Below are positions 10,113 to 19,497 of a stretch of 52,479 bases of DNA, piece by piece. The position numbers and the translations under genes were made by a program. Each line of letters starts with the position of its first letter. Within the stretch, counting starts at the first letter, position 1. The notes under the pieces are model-generated. The model was not told where the DNA came from and made no database searches. It worked only from the letters and a program-made list of their open reading frames with translations. Source of the stretch: Actinomycetota bacterium. Lineage in GTDB: Bacteria; Actinomycetota; Acidimicrobiia; Spongiisociales; UBA5794. Location of the stretch: contig JASJXX010000007.1 of the NCBI GenBank assembly GCA_030123765.1, forward strand, positions 1 to 52,479. Reading direction: 5' to 3'.

Positions 10113-11014
10113 GGCGTTCGGCCTTCCAGCATGAAGAGTGGGCGCGCCTGGGCGCCGTGACGATACTTGTACTGCTCGGTTCCCTTGAGGAAGTCGAAGA
10201 ACGTAGCGCCGCGCTTTATCTGCGCTTCGATCATTGAGGAGAGAAGTACGATGCCGGGTGATGCCAGCGCTGCGCCCGGGTCGTAGGCGGAGTTGTAGTA
10301 GTAATAGCCGTTCTCGGTCTCGAATCCGAATGCCGCAGCGCGAGGTACATCGTCGCAGACCAGGAGGTGGATCGACGCTCCAGCGGTGTTGAGAAGCTCC
10401 GTGAAGTAGTCCTGCATCGGAGCGGTCATGAACTCTCCCTTGCCGGCTGCCGAGAGGCGATGCATGGTGCAGAAGAGCTCGATGGCGTCTCCGGTGTGAC
10501 GCTCGATGGCGAACTCCCCGAACTCCGACTCGAACTTGCGCCGCTTACGGCGTGCCTCGTGGCGTTGCTTCTTGCTGAGCGACGCCAACCACCCGTCAAA
10601 GGTGTCGGGCAGAGCGAGAACGGCTGTGCTTGCATGAAGCGAGACAGTGGCCGAGATGCCCGCGTCCTCTAACGCCTCCGTGATGGGCGGAACGGTCTCA
10701 GAAGGCAGCGAATCGAGCCTGAAAGGCATGTCAGTGAAGTGCCGAAGTGCAGCGACGACCATTCGTGAGCCCTCCGAACCGAGCGGCGAGTGGTAATCCG
10801 TCAGGTCGGAGTCTCCTGCAAACTCGACGATGCCGCCGGTGGCTACGACTGCCACAATCCCGCTCTCCGTCGCCTCAATGTGCAGCTCTGCATCACGGTC
10901 CGTCCGGTGGTGCCACACGGCTTCAAGGAACGGCCGCTGCGGGAACGGTCCGGTGTCTTGCGCGATCGCCGCGAGATCTTCGGGGAACGAACTCCAGTCA
11001 CTGTTCGTCGTCAC
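10109..11014 (-). CDS. GNAT/FemAB-like (BioF2-type) acetyltransferase domain protein
   Basis: LSKKQRHEARRKRRKF...FELYYNSAYDP-like region (YYYYNSAYDPGAALASPGIVLLSSMIEAQIKRGATFFDFLKGTEQYKYRHG). GTG start overlaps the upstream asparaginase stop. Confidence 0.7.
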   Translation of the reverse strand: MTTNSDWSSFPEDLAAIAQDTGPFPQRPFLEAVWHHRTDRDAELHIEATESGIVAVVATGGIVEFAGDSDLTDYHSPLGSEGSRMVVAALRHFTDMPFRLDSLPSETVPPITEALEDAGISATVSLHASTAVLALPDTFDGWLASLSKKQRHEARRKRRKFESEFGEFAIERHTGDAIELFCTMHRLSAAGKGEFMTAPMQDYFTELLNTAGASIHLLVCDDVPRAAAFGFETENGYYYYNSAYDPGAALASPGIVLLSSMIEAQIKRGATFFDFLKGTEQYKYRHGAQARPLFMLEGRTP

Positions 11015-11943
11015 GCGTCGATCAGCTCCATGTGACCGGCCTCGCGTCCCGCTCCCATGACGGGCGGGCGCATCTGGTCCTTGAGCGCTTCTGCCATTGC
11101 GTTCGGGAGTGCTCCTACGCGACGAGCGGTGATGAGCGCAGCGGCGACCGCGACTTCGCCACGCCCCGAGTCGGACCTCGTCACGATCGTGACGCCGCTT
11201 CGTGTCATGGCGTACAGGCCCTCGGCCCCGACCTTCTGGGGACCGCCCCACCACATCCCTGCACGGCCGTCGGGTCGGAGATTGTCCGCCACAAGGGCGG
11301 GGAACCGCTTCATCGCGTGAGCCATCGGCCTGAGCTCCGGATCGGTGTCGAGCCTGCTGAATGCCAGCGCCAATCCCCGTACCGATCCCCGGAGGGTGGG
11401 CGAGCCGCACCCGTCCACGCCGACCGGCTCAGGGTCGAGCCCAGTCATCTCGGCAACGATGGTGACAGTCAGCTGCTGGAGCGGGTGGTTCGGTTCGAGA
11501 TATGTCGTTGTCTCCCACCCGGCGATCGTACACGCCGCAAGCCAGCCGGCATGCTTGCCAGAGCAGTTGTGGAACCGCGGTTCCGGCACCGAGTTCCCCC
11601 GCCGCGTCTGCATATCGTGGGCAACGCGGTTGTGCGGTCTTCCCGGAGTGCAGCGGAGATCTGCGGTGGTGAGGCCGTGATCCTGGAGGATTGCCTCGAC
11701 GATGGCGAGGTGCACAGGGAAGCCTCCGTGGGAGGCGCAGGTGACGGCGAGATGCTCGACAGGGAGTTCGAGCCCGGCGCGTGCTGCCGCGAGCGCCTGA
11801 AACGGCTTGATTGCAGACCTGTAGTACAACGGTGCATCCGGGTCGCCCGACGAGAACAGAACATCGCCATCAGAATTGACAGCGAGCGCTGTCGCGTTCT
11901 CGGACGACTCAGTGAGCCCCGATCGGACCCTCTCAAAGCGCAT
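11011..11943 (-). CDS. Asparaginase (AsnaseII / Rhizobium type)
   Basis: YRSAIKPFQALAAARAG, CASHGG, HNCSGKHAGWLAAC, VDGCGSPT motifs. Confidence 0.85.
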   Translation of the reverse strand: MRFERVRSGLTESSENATALAVNSDGDVLFSSGDPDAPLYYRSAIKPFQALAAARAGLELPVEHLAVTCASHGGFPVHLAIVEAILQDHGLTTADLRCTPGRPHNRVAHDMQTRRGNSVPEPRFHNCSGKHAGWLAACTIAGWETTTYLEPNHPLQQLTVTIVAEMTGLDPEPVGVDGCGSPTLRGSVRGLALAFSRLDTDPELRPMAHAMKRFPALVADNLRPDGRAGMWWGGPQKVGAEGLYAMTRSGVTIVTRSDSGRGEVAVAAALITARRVGALPNAMAEALKDQMRPPVMGAGREAGHMELIDA

Positions 11944-11946
11944 CGA

Positions 11947-12489
11947 TCAGCTGCTCGAGAGCAACTCGTCGGCGCTTGCGGTCCCCTCCCTGTACCGCCT
12001 GGTGAGTTCTCCCGTGATGAGGTCGTGTGCGTCGTACACGGCTCTGCGTTGCTTCGAGACCGCGCGCTCGGCCTCTGACAGGTCGTCACGGATATCTTGA
12101 AGGTCGTCGGTGCTTATCGAGGAAAGGTTCGCGAGGAAACCACCGGTCAACGCATGGTCGACGCTGCGTCTGCTGGCACCCGAGAGTTCGGGCAGGTCGA
12201 GGGACCGTTCACGGTCGAGCGGATTCGATGTCTTCCCCGAAGGTGCGTCTGCGAGAATCTCGGGTAGAGCTTCGATGAGGGTGCGGGTCTCCTCACCGCT
12301 TCGTCGCCGGAGCTCGAAGTTGAGGAGGTCAAGCCTCCCGTGGATCATGCGCCTGTAGTAGGACAGCTCTGTATCGAGATCGTCGCACACCGCACGACGG
12401 GATCGCAGGTCGTCGAGAGGGAGGGCTTCAAGGTCGGTCGTGAATGCCGGGTCGGTGACCCGGTCGATGCGTCTGCGTTGGTGCGTCAT
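11947..12489 (-). CDS. rsiG: RsiG-like anti-sigma factor
   Basis: DTELSYYRRMIHGRLDLLNFELRRR resembles the RsiG helix. Two copies of a D/E-x3-S-x2-R-x3-[H/Y]-x3-D pattern. Start set at MTHQ, with AAGGAG 8 nt upstream. Confidence 0.7.
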   Translation of the reverse strand: MTHQRRRIDRVTDPAFTTDLEALPLDDLRSRRAVCDDLDTELSYYRRMIHGRLDLLNFELRRRSGEETRTLIEALPEILADAPSGKTSNPLDRERSLDLPELSGASRRSVDHALTGGFLANLSSISTDDLQDIRDDLSEAERAVSKQRRAVYDAHDLITGELTRRYREGTASADELLSSS

Positions 12490-12514
12490 TCCGTACTCCT
12501 TGGACGGAGACAAT

Positions 12515-13658
12515 TTAGCAAGACGAGCGCACCGTGGGGTACGGGTTCACAGCCCTGCCGTTCGGCCTGATCTCAAAGTGGAGGTGAGGTGACGTGTAAA
12601 CGGCGTTTCCAGAGTTACCGACGAAGCCGATGACGGTGCCTTTCGTAACGCGCTGGCCGGAGGAGATGCCCCGGGGGTGCCTCTCGAGGTGCGCGTAATA
12701 GTAGACGGTGCCGTTGTCTGCGAAGAGGTGTGTCGAGAGGCCACCAAGCCTGTTGGACGACAACTTGATGCGACCGTCCACGACCGCGACGAGCGGGGTA
12801 TCGCGTGCGCTGAACATGTCGACGCCTCGGTGTTTCCGTCCACCGGAACGGGGGAAGCCCCACGAATCAATGAATGACGTTCTTCCCTGGACGGGGCAGA
12901 TGAAGCCGGGTGTCGCCGCGGCGGGCGCACCTCCCGCGGCTCCTTGGCGTGATGCAGATCTCTCAGCCTGCTGTTGCCGTCTTCGGTCATCCGCGATCCT
13001 CTTCTGCCTGATCTCCTTGTGCAGTCGGTCGATCGCCGCCTGGAGGCTCGCGTCCGCTTCGGCGAGAATGGAGGCCTGCTGCTGGCGGAGTTCATCGATC
13101 ACATCGACGATGACGGCCGCAGCGTCCTGGTTGACGGCAACATCGGCTCGACGTACATCAAGGTCCGCGGAGCTTCTCTCTACCTGGCGGGATACCGCAT
13201 CGAGGTTGTTGAGGGAGGCGAGCTCTCGGTCCGTCGCTCTTGCGAGCAGTGCCTGGGATGTGACGAGATCCTGGATGGACGCCGCGGCGAACGCGGATCC
13301 GACGAGGTTGCGCTGACCGGAGGTGTATGCATTGATGACAATGCTGCGGGCACGTTCTTCAAGCTCACTGACCTGGGCCTGGTATCGGGTGACCGCGTCC
13401 TCCATACGTCCGATACGGTGGGAGATGTCCTCGTACTCGGCGAGGAGGACTTCGTACTCGTGCACTGCTTCGTCGAGTTGCTCCGTGACTTCCTGATAGT
13501 GCTTGTACGCGTGCGACTTGCGAGCCTCCGCGATCTTCCTTGCCTGTGTTGCTGCGTCGACGTCCGACTGGGTTTGTGCGGACGCAGCGATGGGAACGAC
13601 CGCGAGAAGGCCGATTGCGAGGAGGAAGATTGCCCAGCGCTTCGCGCGAGTTCGTGAC
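12515..13658 (-). CDS. Secreted coiled-coil M23 family peptidase
   Basis: Signal peptide (RAKRWAIFLLAIGLLAVVPIAASAQ), coiled coil, LytM motifs HRGVDMFSARDTPLVAVVDG and SPHLHFEIRPNGRAVNPYP. Confidence 0.9.
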
Positions 13659-13738
13659 ATGGAAGCCGTCAGGCTAGTGGTGAATTCCGTAAACACGCGA
13701 AGTCGGGAGACGACCGTCGCTCCGTCTCCGCCCCTGCC

Positions 13739-14728
13739 TCAAGAGAATGTCCAGATAGCCATCCAGAACAGGGGCGCAGCGACGGCGGCGCCATCGAACA
13801 TAGCGAGGACTCCGGGGGGATCCTCTGTATGGCTCACCGCACCGGTCCTCAGCATCGATCCGAGCGTGCGACCCGCGATAACGCCAGCCGCGGCTGCTAC
13901 TCCACCGAGCAGGCCCGCGGCGACGTCCAGTTCGGGGATCGCCATTCCCGAGATCAGACCTGCGAGGAGCGCACCGAGGAGCGCACCCACATTGGCGTCC
14001 ACGGACTGGATTGCTTCACCGTATGCACCCGCGATCCATGCGCCCAGAAGGGCGAAAACGGTCACCAACACGAATGCGACGACGGCGTGAGACCCGGTGA
14101 GGCGGATGAGCACCAGGCCACCTGCCGCTGCGCCCGCGGTGAGCGTGACGAGCGTCGTCGCTGCGGTGGTTCGGAAGTCCCGATGGGAGCGGTCGAAAAT
14201 TGGCCATGCGGCAGCGACGACTACCGCCAGGGCGATGCCTCCGGCGAATCCAGCGAAACCCCACGCAAACGCGCCCACCGCGCAAGCTGTTGCGCCGATG
14301 AGCGGCGGGTACACGACGAAGGGCTCCCTGACACGCTTTGAAGACTCTGCGAGATCCCAGACCCAGGCGAGGATGGCGCCAACCGTGACGAAGGCAAACC
14401 AGGTCGGCCGGGCCCAGGTCACTGCCAGGAGTGCGACGATGAGAGCGACCGACTGCACGTTCGGTCCAAAGTCGAGCCTTGTCGACGCCACGGCACCGCC
14501 CGACACGGGTGGGATAAGCGCGACCTCATCAGTTGCTGAGATGGCCACGGATGATTCGGCCGGCTCGCCGTTCACCCACACGCCCGCGGAGGAGGCCCCG
14601 GACGCAAAGGCGTCGCCGAACTTCAAGTCTGCCTGAGCGAGGAGGTCGCCGACCGTCGCCGCGTCTATCTCGACACGGTCGGTCCCAGCCGACTCTCTGA
14701 GGTTTGCGAACAGACGCAAGGTGGCCAT
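13739..14728 (-). CDS. MoaD/ThiS-like domain fused to CdsA-like membrane domain
   Basis: N-terminus MATLRLFANLRESAGTDRVEI...VWVNGEP...DEVALIPPVSGG (MoaD ending in GG), then about 8 hydrophobic segments ending DPPGVLAMFDGAAVAAPLFW, like the CdsA C-terminus. Confidence 0.75.
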   Translation of the reverse strand: MATLRLFANLRESAGTDRVEIDAATVGDLLAQADLKFGDAFASGASSAGVWVNGEPAESSVAISATDEVALIPPVSGGAVASTRLDFGPNVQSVALIVALLAVTWARPTWFAFVTVGAILAWVWDLAESSKRVREPFVVYPPLIGATACAVGAFAWGFAGFAGGIALAVVVAAAWPIFDRSHRDFRTTAATTLVTLTAGAAAGGLVLIRLTGSHAVVAFVLVTVFALLGAWIAGAYGEAIQSVDANVGALLGALLAGLISGMAIPELDVAAGLLGGVAAAAGVIAGRTLGSMLRTGAVSHTEDPPGVLAMFDGAAVAAPLFWMAIWTFS

Positions 14729-14800
14729 GGGAGGAGCGTAGCGGACGGTGAACGGCTGACGATGAACCGTCACCGACTTGCTGTCTCACCTCGTAGCGAC

Positions 14801-16051
14801 TCAGCGAACGATCGTCCCCACGCATGCACCGAACCCGATAGAGACAGCACCATCAGCCGTGCACCGCCCGCGGATCGTGACCGTGTCACCGTCGTGGAGG
14901 AAAGTACGACTTGATCCATCAGGGAACTCGATCGGGTTCGTGCCGTTCCATGTGATCTCGATCAGGGAGCCGAATTCATCGCGGGTCTGACCCGACACGG
15001 TTCCGGAAGCGAACAGGTCGCCGGGCCTGATCGTGGCACCGTTGGCTGTGATGTGCGCGAGCTGCTGGGCCATCGTCCAATACATGTTCGTGAAGGAGGT
15101 GCGAGTCAGATCGAAGGCTTCCGCGCTCCCGGCGGGCGTGATCTCGACCGAGAGGTCGAGGTCGAGTCCGATATGGTGGTCCGAACTGAGATACGGCAGA
15201 GGGACGGGCTCCTGATCGCCGGCAGGTACGCGGAACGGCTCGAGCGCTTCAAGTGGCACGATCCACGGAGAGATCGTGGTTGCGAACGACTTACCGAGGA
15301 AGGGACCGAGGGGGACGTATTCCCAGGCCTGGATGTCCCGTGCCGACCAGTCGTTGACGAGGCAGAGGCCAAAGATGTGATGCTCCGCGTCCTCAACGCT
15401 GATCGGTGTTCCTATCCCGGGTCCTCCACCGGTTATGAACCCAACCTCGAGTTCCATGTCGAGGCGCTGCGAGGGGCCGAACACAGGACCGCTTGATCCT
15501 CGTAACTGCCCGTGCGGTCGCTTGATCGGGGTGCCCGAGACGACGACTGTCCCTGACCGCCCGTGATAGCCGACAGGGAGATGTCTCCAATTGGGGAGGA
15601 GCGGCTCGCTGTCAGGCCTGAACATCTTTCCGAGGTTGGTCGCGTGCTGTTCGGATGAGTAGAAGTCGACGTAATCACCGACTCTTATCGGCATGCGCAT
15701 CTGCACGGGGCCCGCAATGACCAGATCGTGCGCTTCGCAGAACTCCCTGCCTGCACGGTTCGAAGCATCGAGTACCGAGACGATGCGGCTTCGTACAGCG
15801 GACCACACACCCCGTGAGTGTTGAAGGAGACCGTTGAGATCGTCCCGGCGGAAGGTGTCACGGTCAAGCTCTGTCGTGGCGAAGAGTCCTACCGCTTCGG
15901 CCCTCGCGAGGTCGAGTATCGAGTCGCCGATCGCGACACCGCATCGCACGCCGGAGGCATCGACGAATACGCCGTATGGAAGGTTCTGAATGGGGAAGTC
16001 TGACCCCTCGGGAACCTCGACCCACGATCGTGTTGCTGCATCGATCATCAT
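14801..16051 (-). CDS. fahA: Fumarylacetoacetase
   Basis: LPYGVF, YVDFYSSEQHATNLGKMFRP, LPVGYHGRSGTVVVSGT, NDWSARDIQAWEYVPLGPFLGKSF motifs. Confidence 0.93.
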   Translation of the reverse strand: MMIDAATRSWVEVPEGSDFPIQNLPYGVFVDASGVRCGVAIGDSILDLARAEAVGLFATTELDRDTFRRDDLNGLLQHSRGVWSAVRSRIVSVLDASNRAGREFCEAHDLVIAGPVQMRMPIRVGDYVDFYSSEQHATNLGKMFRPDSEPLLPNWRHLPVGYHGRSGTVVVSGTPIKRPHGQLRGSSGPVFGPSQRLDMELEVGFITGGGPGIGTPISVEDAEHHIFGLCLVNDWSARDIQAWEYVPLGPFLGKSFATTISPWIVPLEALEPFRVPAGDQEPVPLPYLSSDHHIGLDLDLSVEITPAGSAEAFDLTRTSFTNMYWTMAQQLAHITANGATIRPGDLFASGTVSGQTRDEFGSLIEITWNGTNPIEFPDGSSRTFLHDGDTVTIRGRCTADGAVSIGFGACVGTIVR

Positions 16052-16968
16052 GCCCCCTCCCCTATGAACCCGAGCTCCTCGAGTGCGTCTATCGGTTCAT
16101 CGATGTCACACGATCCGTATGCAACGAATCCCGACTGCCGCATCCTCCGTAGTGCCGAGCCCGGGATCTCGTGGCTGGTCCATGAAGCGAAGGCCGTGGA
16201 CATCGCGAACGCCTTCACGTCAGTCTCCGCGATGGCAGCCTCCAATGTGTCCAGAGATGCTCCTGTTGCTGCGAGGGCAGATGCTATGACGAGGTTCACG
16301 AATCCGTGTTGCCACACGCCGAGGCCGTCGTCGAAGTGGCGGATGGGTTGGTGAAGTCCTGCGGTGGCCTTGAAAGGAAGTTTTCGATCGGTCGCCGTAG
16401 CGATGAATCGGGCTACCTCCGACGGTGTCGGGAAGAGATCCGGCCTCTCTCCTCCACAGCGGAGCTTCGCGCCTCCGATCCGGTGTCTCGCGTCGAGCGC
16501 ATCGGCGATGAGGCCGATCTGGTGCTCGACAGGGTGCGCGCGGTCAACTTCGATGTAGGGAACGACTTCTGCGCCGACAGAGAACACGGCGTCGAGAAGC
16601 GCTGACAGAGATCTGGCCGTCGGGTCGACGAGTCGGGCTTCCGCTGTCGCAACAGTCATCACCGGTTCCATCTCGGCATGGAAGTCTGCTGCCAGCGCAG
16701 CGGACTCTCCAGGGGGCAGATCGAAGATCGCCCCGATCTCCCATGGGTGCTCACCGGAGGCGAACGTCGAAGTTGCGACAGCGGCGAGATCTCTGAGCTG
16801 CGAGGTTCGACATAAGAAGCGTCCCGCCACCCAGGCTCTGGGTCCTGAACGCAGCTGGCGGTACGTGGCGACGGCGTCATGCATCTCAAGGGAGGACGGA
16901 GGGAACAGTCCGGCGTAGTCGATGAGTGCTGCGAAGGCAGCGGTGCGTGCATCGAGGACGAGTCTCAT
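16048..16968 (-). CDS. Conserved protein of unknown function between fahA and hmgA
   Basis: ATGA overlap with hmgA; MRLVLDARTAAFAALIDYAGLFPPSSLEM...; no recognised catalytic motif. Confidence 0.8.
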   Translation of the reverse strand: MRLVLDARTAAFAALIDYAGLFPPSSLEMHDAVATYRQLRSGPRAWVAGRFLCRTSQLRDLAAVATSTFASGEHPWEIGAIFDLPPGESAALAADFHAEMEPVMTVATAEARLVDPTARSLSALLDAVFSVGAEVVPYIEVDRAHPVEHQIGLIADALDARHRIGGAKLRCGGERPDLFPTPSEVARFIATATDRKLPFKATAGLHQPIRHFDDGLGVWQHGFVNLVIASALAATGASLDTLEAAIAETDVKAFAMSTAFASWTSHEIPGSALRRMRQSGFVAYGSCDIDEPIDALEELGFIGEGA

Positions 16969-18131
16969 CGACCCTCGAGCCAGGTCCACGCATAGCTGTC
17001 GTCCTCGGAGTCGCGCGCTCCGGGTCCGAGGTCAAGAGGCCGGAACGTGTCGATCATGACGGCGAGTTCCTCGGTCCCCTCTCTCCCGATAGATGCCTCG
17101 ACAGATCCGGGCTGTGGCCCGTGCGTGTGGCCCGCGGGATGGAGCGAGATTGAGCCCTTCTCGATACCCGATCCCTTGCGGGACGTGAAGTTGCCATCGA
17201 CGTAGAAGATCACCTCGTCACTGTCGACGTTGGCATGGTTGTAAGGAGCGGGGATCGCGTCGGGGTGATAGTCGAAGAGTCTTGGCACGAATGAGCAGAT
17301 CACCACTCCGGGCGCCTCGAAGGTCTGGTGGACGGTGGGGGGTTGATGGATTCGACCGGTGATCGGCTCGAAGTCGTGGATCGAGAATTTGTACGGGTAG
17401 AGGTAGCCATCCCATCCAACGACGTCGAACGGGTGGTGCTCATAGATGAACTTCGTGACGCCACCTCGGTGTTTCACGAACACTTCAACGTCGGATCCCT
17501 CGTGCAGCAGCGGAGCGGCGGGGCCATGCAAGTCACGCTCGCAGTACGGGGCATGCTCGAGGAGCTGGCCGTTTCGCGACAAGTACCGCCTCGGTGGCCC
17601 GAGGTGGCCCCGGGTCTCGAGGATCAGCGCCCGGACCGGCTCGGATGACTTGTCGATTATGTAACGGTGGATCACGGACGCGGGGATGATGAGATAGTCT
17701 CCCGGCTCGAACCTGATCGCGCCGAACACGGTCTCAAGTGTCCCTGAGCCCTGTTCGACGTAGACCATCTCATCACCGGTGGCGTTCTTGTAGAGATCGG
17801 AGTCGTCCCCCCCGACGTAGTACGAGATAGCGCAGTCGGCATTCGCCATCAACAGGGCCCGTGCACGGACGGGGTCACCCCCCGTTTTGAGCTGGTGCGT
17901 CTTGAAGTGGCGTGGTCGCAGCGGATGGTTCGCGGCGCATTCCTGGTCCTCTGCTTCGACCGGCTCGATCGCCTTGAGAGCGGTCGGGGGGTAGGTGTGG
18001 TACATCAGTGAGGAGTCGAAGGAGAACCCCTCTTCGCCCATCAGCTCTTCGGTGAAGAGGGATCCGTCCGGTTGACGGAACTGAGTGTGGCGCTTTCGCG
18101 GGATGTCACCGACGGACCGGTAGTACGGCAT
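16965..18131 (-). CDS. hmgA: Homogentisate 1,2-dioxygenase
   Basis: MPYYRSVGDIPRKRHTQFR, YVEQGSGTLETVFGAIRFEPGDYLIIP, HTHGPQPG motifs; AAGGAG upstream of ATG. Confidence 0.93.
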   Translation of the reverse strand: MPYYRSVGDIPRKRHTQFRQPDGSLFTEELMGEEGFSFDSSLMYHTYPPTALKAIEPVEAEDQECAANHPLRPRHFKTHQLKTGGDPVRARALLMANADCAISYYVGGDDSDLYKNATGDEMVYVEQGSGTLETVFGAIRFEPGDYLIIPASVIHRYIIDKSSEPVRALILETRGHLGPPRRYLSRNGQLLEHAPYCERDLHGPAAPLLHEGSDVEVFVKHRGGVTKFIYEHHPFDVVGWDGYLYPYKFSIHDFEPITGRIHQPPTVHQTFEAPGVVICSFVPRLFDYHPDAIPAPYNHANVDSDEVIFYVDGNFTSRKGSGIEKGSISLHPAGHTHGPQPGSVEASIGREGTEELAVMIDTFRPLDLGPGARDSEDDSYAWTWLEGR

Positions 18132-18252
18132 GATACTCCTTGGAGTGCTCGGTGCCATGGTACGCGAGTACGCGTGGTGCGTCTTGCGCGATTTCGGTCG
18201 CACAATCTGACGCCGGTTCCTAGGGTTGGAACAGGATTTTCAGAGGAGGCAC

Positions 18253-19368
18253 ATGGATACCGATCTCACCCTTCGCGCGCAGGCGTTCGCAGCGAAGGAT
18301 CCGTTCCCGATGAAAGGTTTCGGCCCCGTCGAGTGGTGGGTCGGTAACGCGTTCCTGACAGCTCAGGCATTCCGCGCGCTACTCGGCTTTCAGATCGTCG
18401 GTTACGCAGGCCCGGAGACGGGTCTGCGCGACCGATCCTCCTACCTGTTGCGAGCGGATCGGATCCAGTTCATCGTCAGCGGCGCCCAGGAGTCCGACCA
18501 TGAGATCGCCGATCACGTCAAGGTGCACGGCCCTGGTGTCAGAGATGTGGGGTTTCTCGTCCCCGATGCGGTCGCAGCGTTCGAGATGGCGGTCGATCGT
18601 GGCGCTGAGCCTCACAGAGAGGCTGTTGTGGTCGAGAACGACCGCGGCCGGATGGTGCAAGCGACCATCAAGGCGTACGGCGACACGGTGCACTCGCTGA
18701 TCGAACTCGAAGGTGAAGATCCGCGGTTCGAGCCGCGGGAGGACACCGTCGCCCGGTCGACCGGCCTGTACGCGATCGACCACGTCGTAGCGAATGTTGA
18801 ACTGGGCAAGATGGACGAGTGGGTCGAGTTCTACGACCGGGTCTTCGCCTTCACCCTGCTCAAGCACTTCGATGACGATGCGATCTCAACCGAGTACACG
18901 GCGCTGATGTCGAAGGTGGTGACAGGGGGGGATGGGGTCATCAAGCTTCCGATCAATGAGCCCGCTCACGGTAAGAAGAAGAGCCAGATACAGGAGTATC
19001 TCGATTTCTACGTGACTCCCGGCGTCCAGCACCTTGCGCTGTCGACCGAGGATCTCGTGACGTCCATTGCAGACATCCACAGCCGGGGGATCGAGACCAT
19101 CTACGTGCCTCACGAGTATTACCCGGCGGCCCGGAAGCGTCTCTCCAACATCGATATCGACTGGGAGATCATCGAGAGGCACAGCATCCTCGTCGACCAG
19201 GACGACGACGGGTATCTGCTGCAGACATTCACCAAGATGATGCAGGATCGCCCGACCGTGTTCTTCGAGTTCATCGAGCGGCGTGGCGCAACCGGATTCG
19301 GGCTAGGGAACTTCAAAGCCCTCTTCGAGTCGATAGAACGCGAACAAGCCAAACGCGGCAACCTCTAA
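18253..19368 (+). CDS. hppD: 4-hydroxyphenylpyruvate dioxygenase
   Basis: Two VOC halves; GPGVRDVGFLV, GLYAIDHVVANV, GVQHLALST, DGYLLQTFTKMMQDRPTVFFEFIERRGATGFGLGNFKALFESIEREQ. Confidence 0.93.
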   Translation: MDTDLTLRAQAFAAKDPFPMKGFGPVEWWVGNAFLTAQAFRALLGFQIVGYAGPETGLRDRSSYLLRADRIQFIVSGAQESDHEIADHVKVHGPGVRDVGFLVPDAVAAFEMAVDRGAEPHREAVVVENDRGRMVQATIKAYGDTVHSLIELEGEDPRFEPREDTVARSTGLYAIDHVVANVELGKMDEWVEFYDRVFAFTLLKHFDDDAISTEYTALMSKVVTGGDGVIKLPINEPAHGKKKSQIQEYLDFYVTPGVQHLALSTEDLVTSIADIHSRGIETIYVPHEYYPAARKRLSNIDIDWEIIERHSILVDQDDDGYLLQTFTKMMQDRPTVFFEFIERRGATGFGLGNFKALFESIEREQAKRGNL

Positions 19369-19391
19369 CCCACCCCCCACCCCCCACCCCC
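19369..19391 (-). other. G-quadruplex-forming motif (G5-T-G6-T-G6-T-G3 on minus strand)
   Basis: Plus strand CCCACCCCCCACCCCCCACCCCC directly after the hppD stop; single-T loops. Confidence 0.7.
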
Positions 19392-19394
19392 GGC

Positions 19395-19442
19395 CTTTCT
19401 GCGTCTCTCGCGACGGCATACCGTCGCGAGAGACGCAGAAAG
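19395..19442. repeat. Perfect palindrome: 22-bp stem, 4-nt loop (left copy)
   Basis: CTTTCTGCGTCTCTCGCGACGG-CATA-CCGTCGCGAGAGACGCAGAAAG. Confidence 0.9.
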
Positions 19443-19497
19443 CGTGGGGGCGGAGCGGAGGGGTCGTATCGGGGTGTTCGTTGTGACATTGTGAGAA

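Noticed and set aside
10747-12078. 443-aa plus-strand ORF opposite the asparaginase/RsiG genes
   Set aside because: Antisense to well-supported CDSs; Arg/Pro/Ser/Cys-rich composition typical of high-GC shadow ORFs.
18140-18225. TACGCGAGTACGCG repeat and GTTCC-N7-GGAAC dyad in the hmgA-hppD divergent gap
   Set aside because: Too short and imperfect to claim a regulator site without comparison to relatives.
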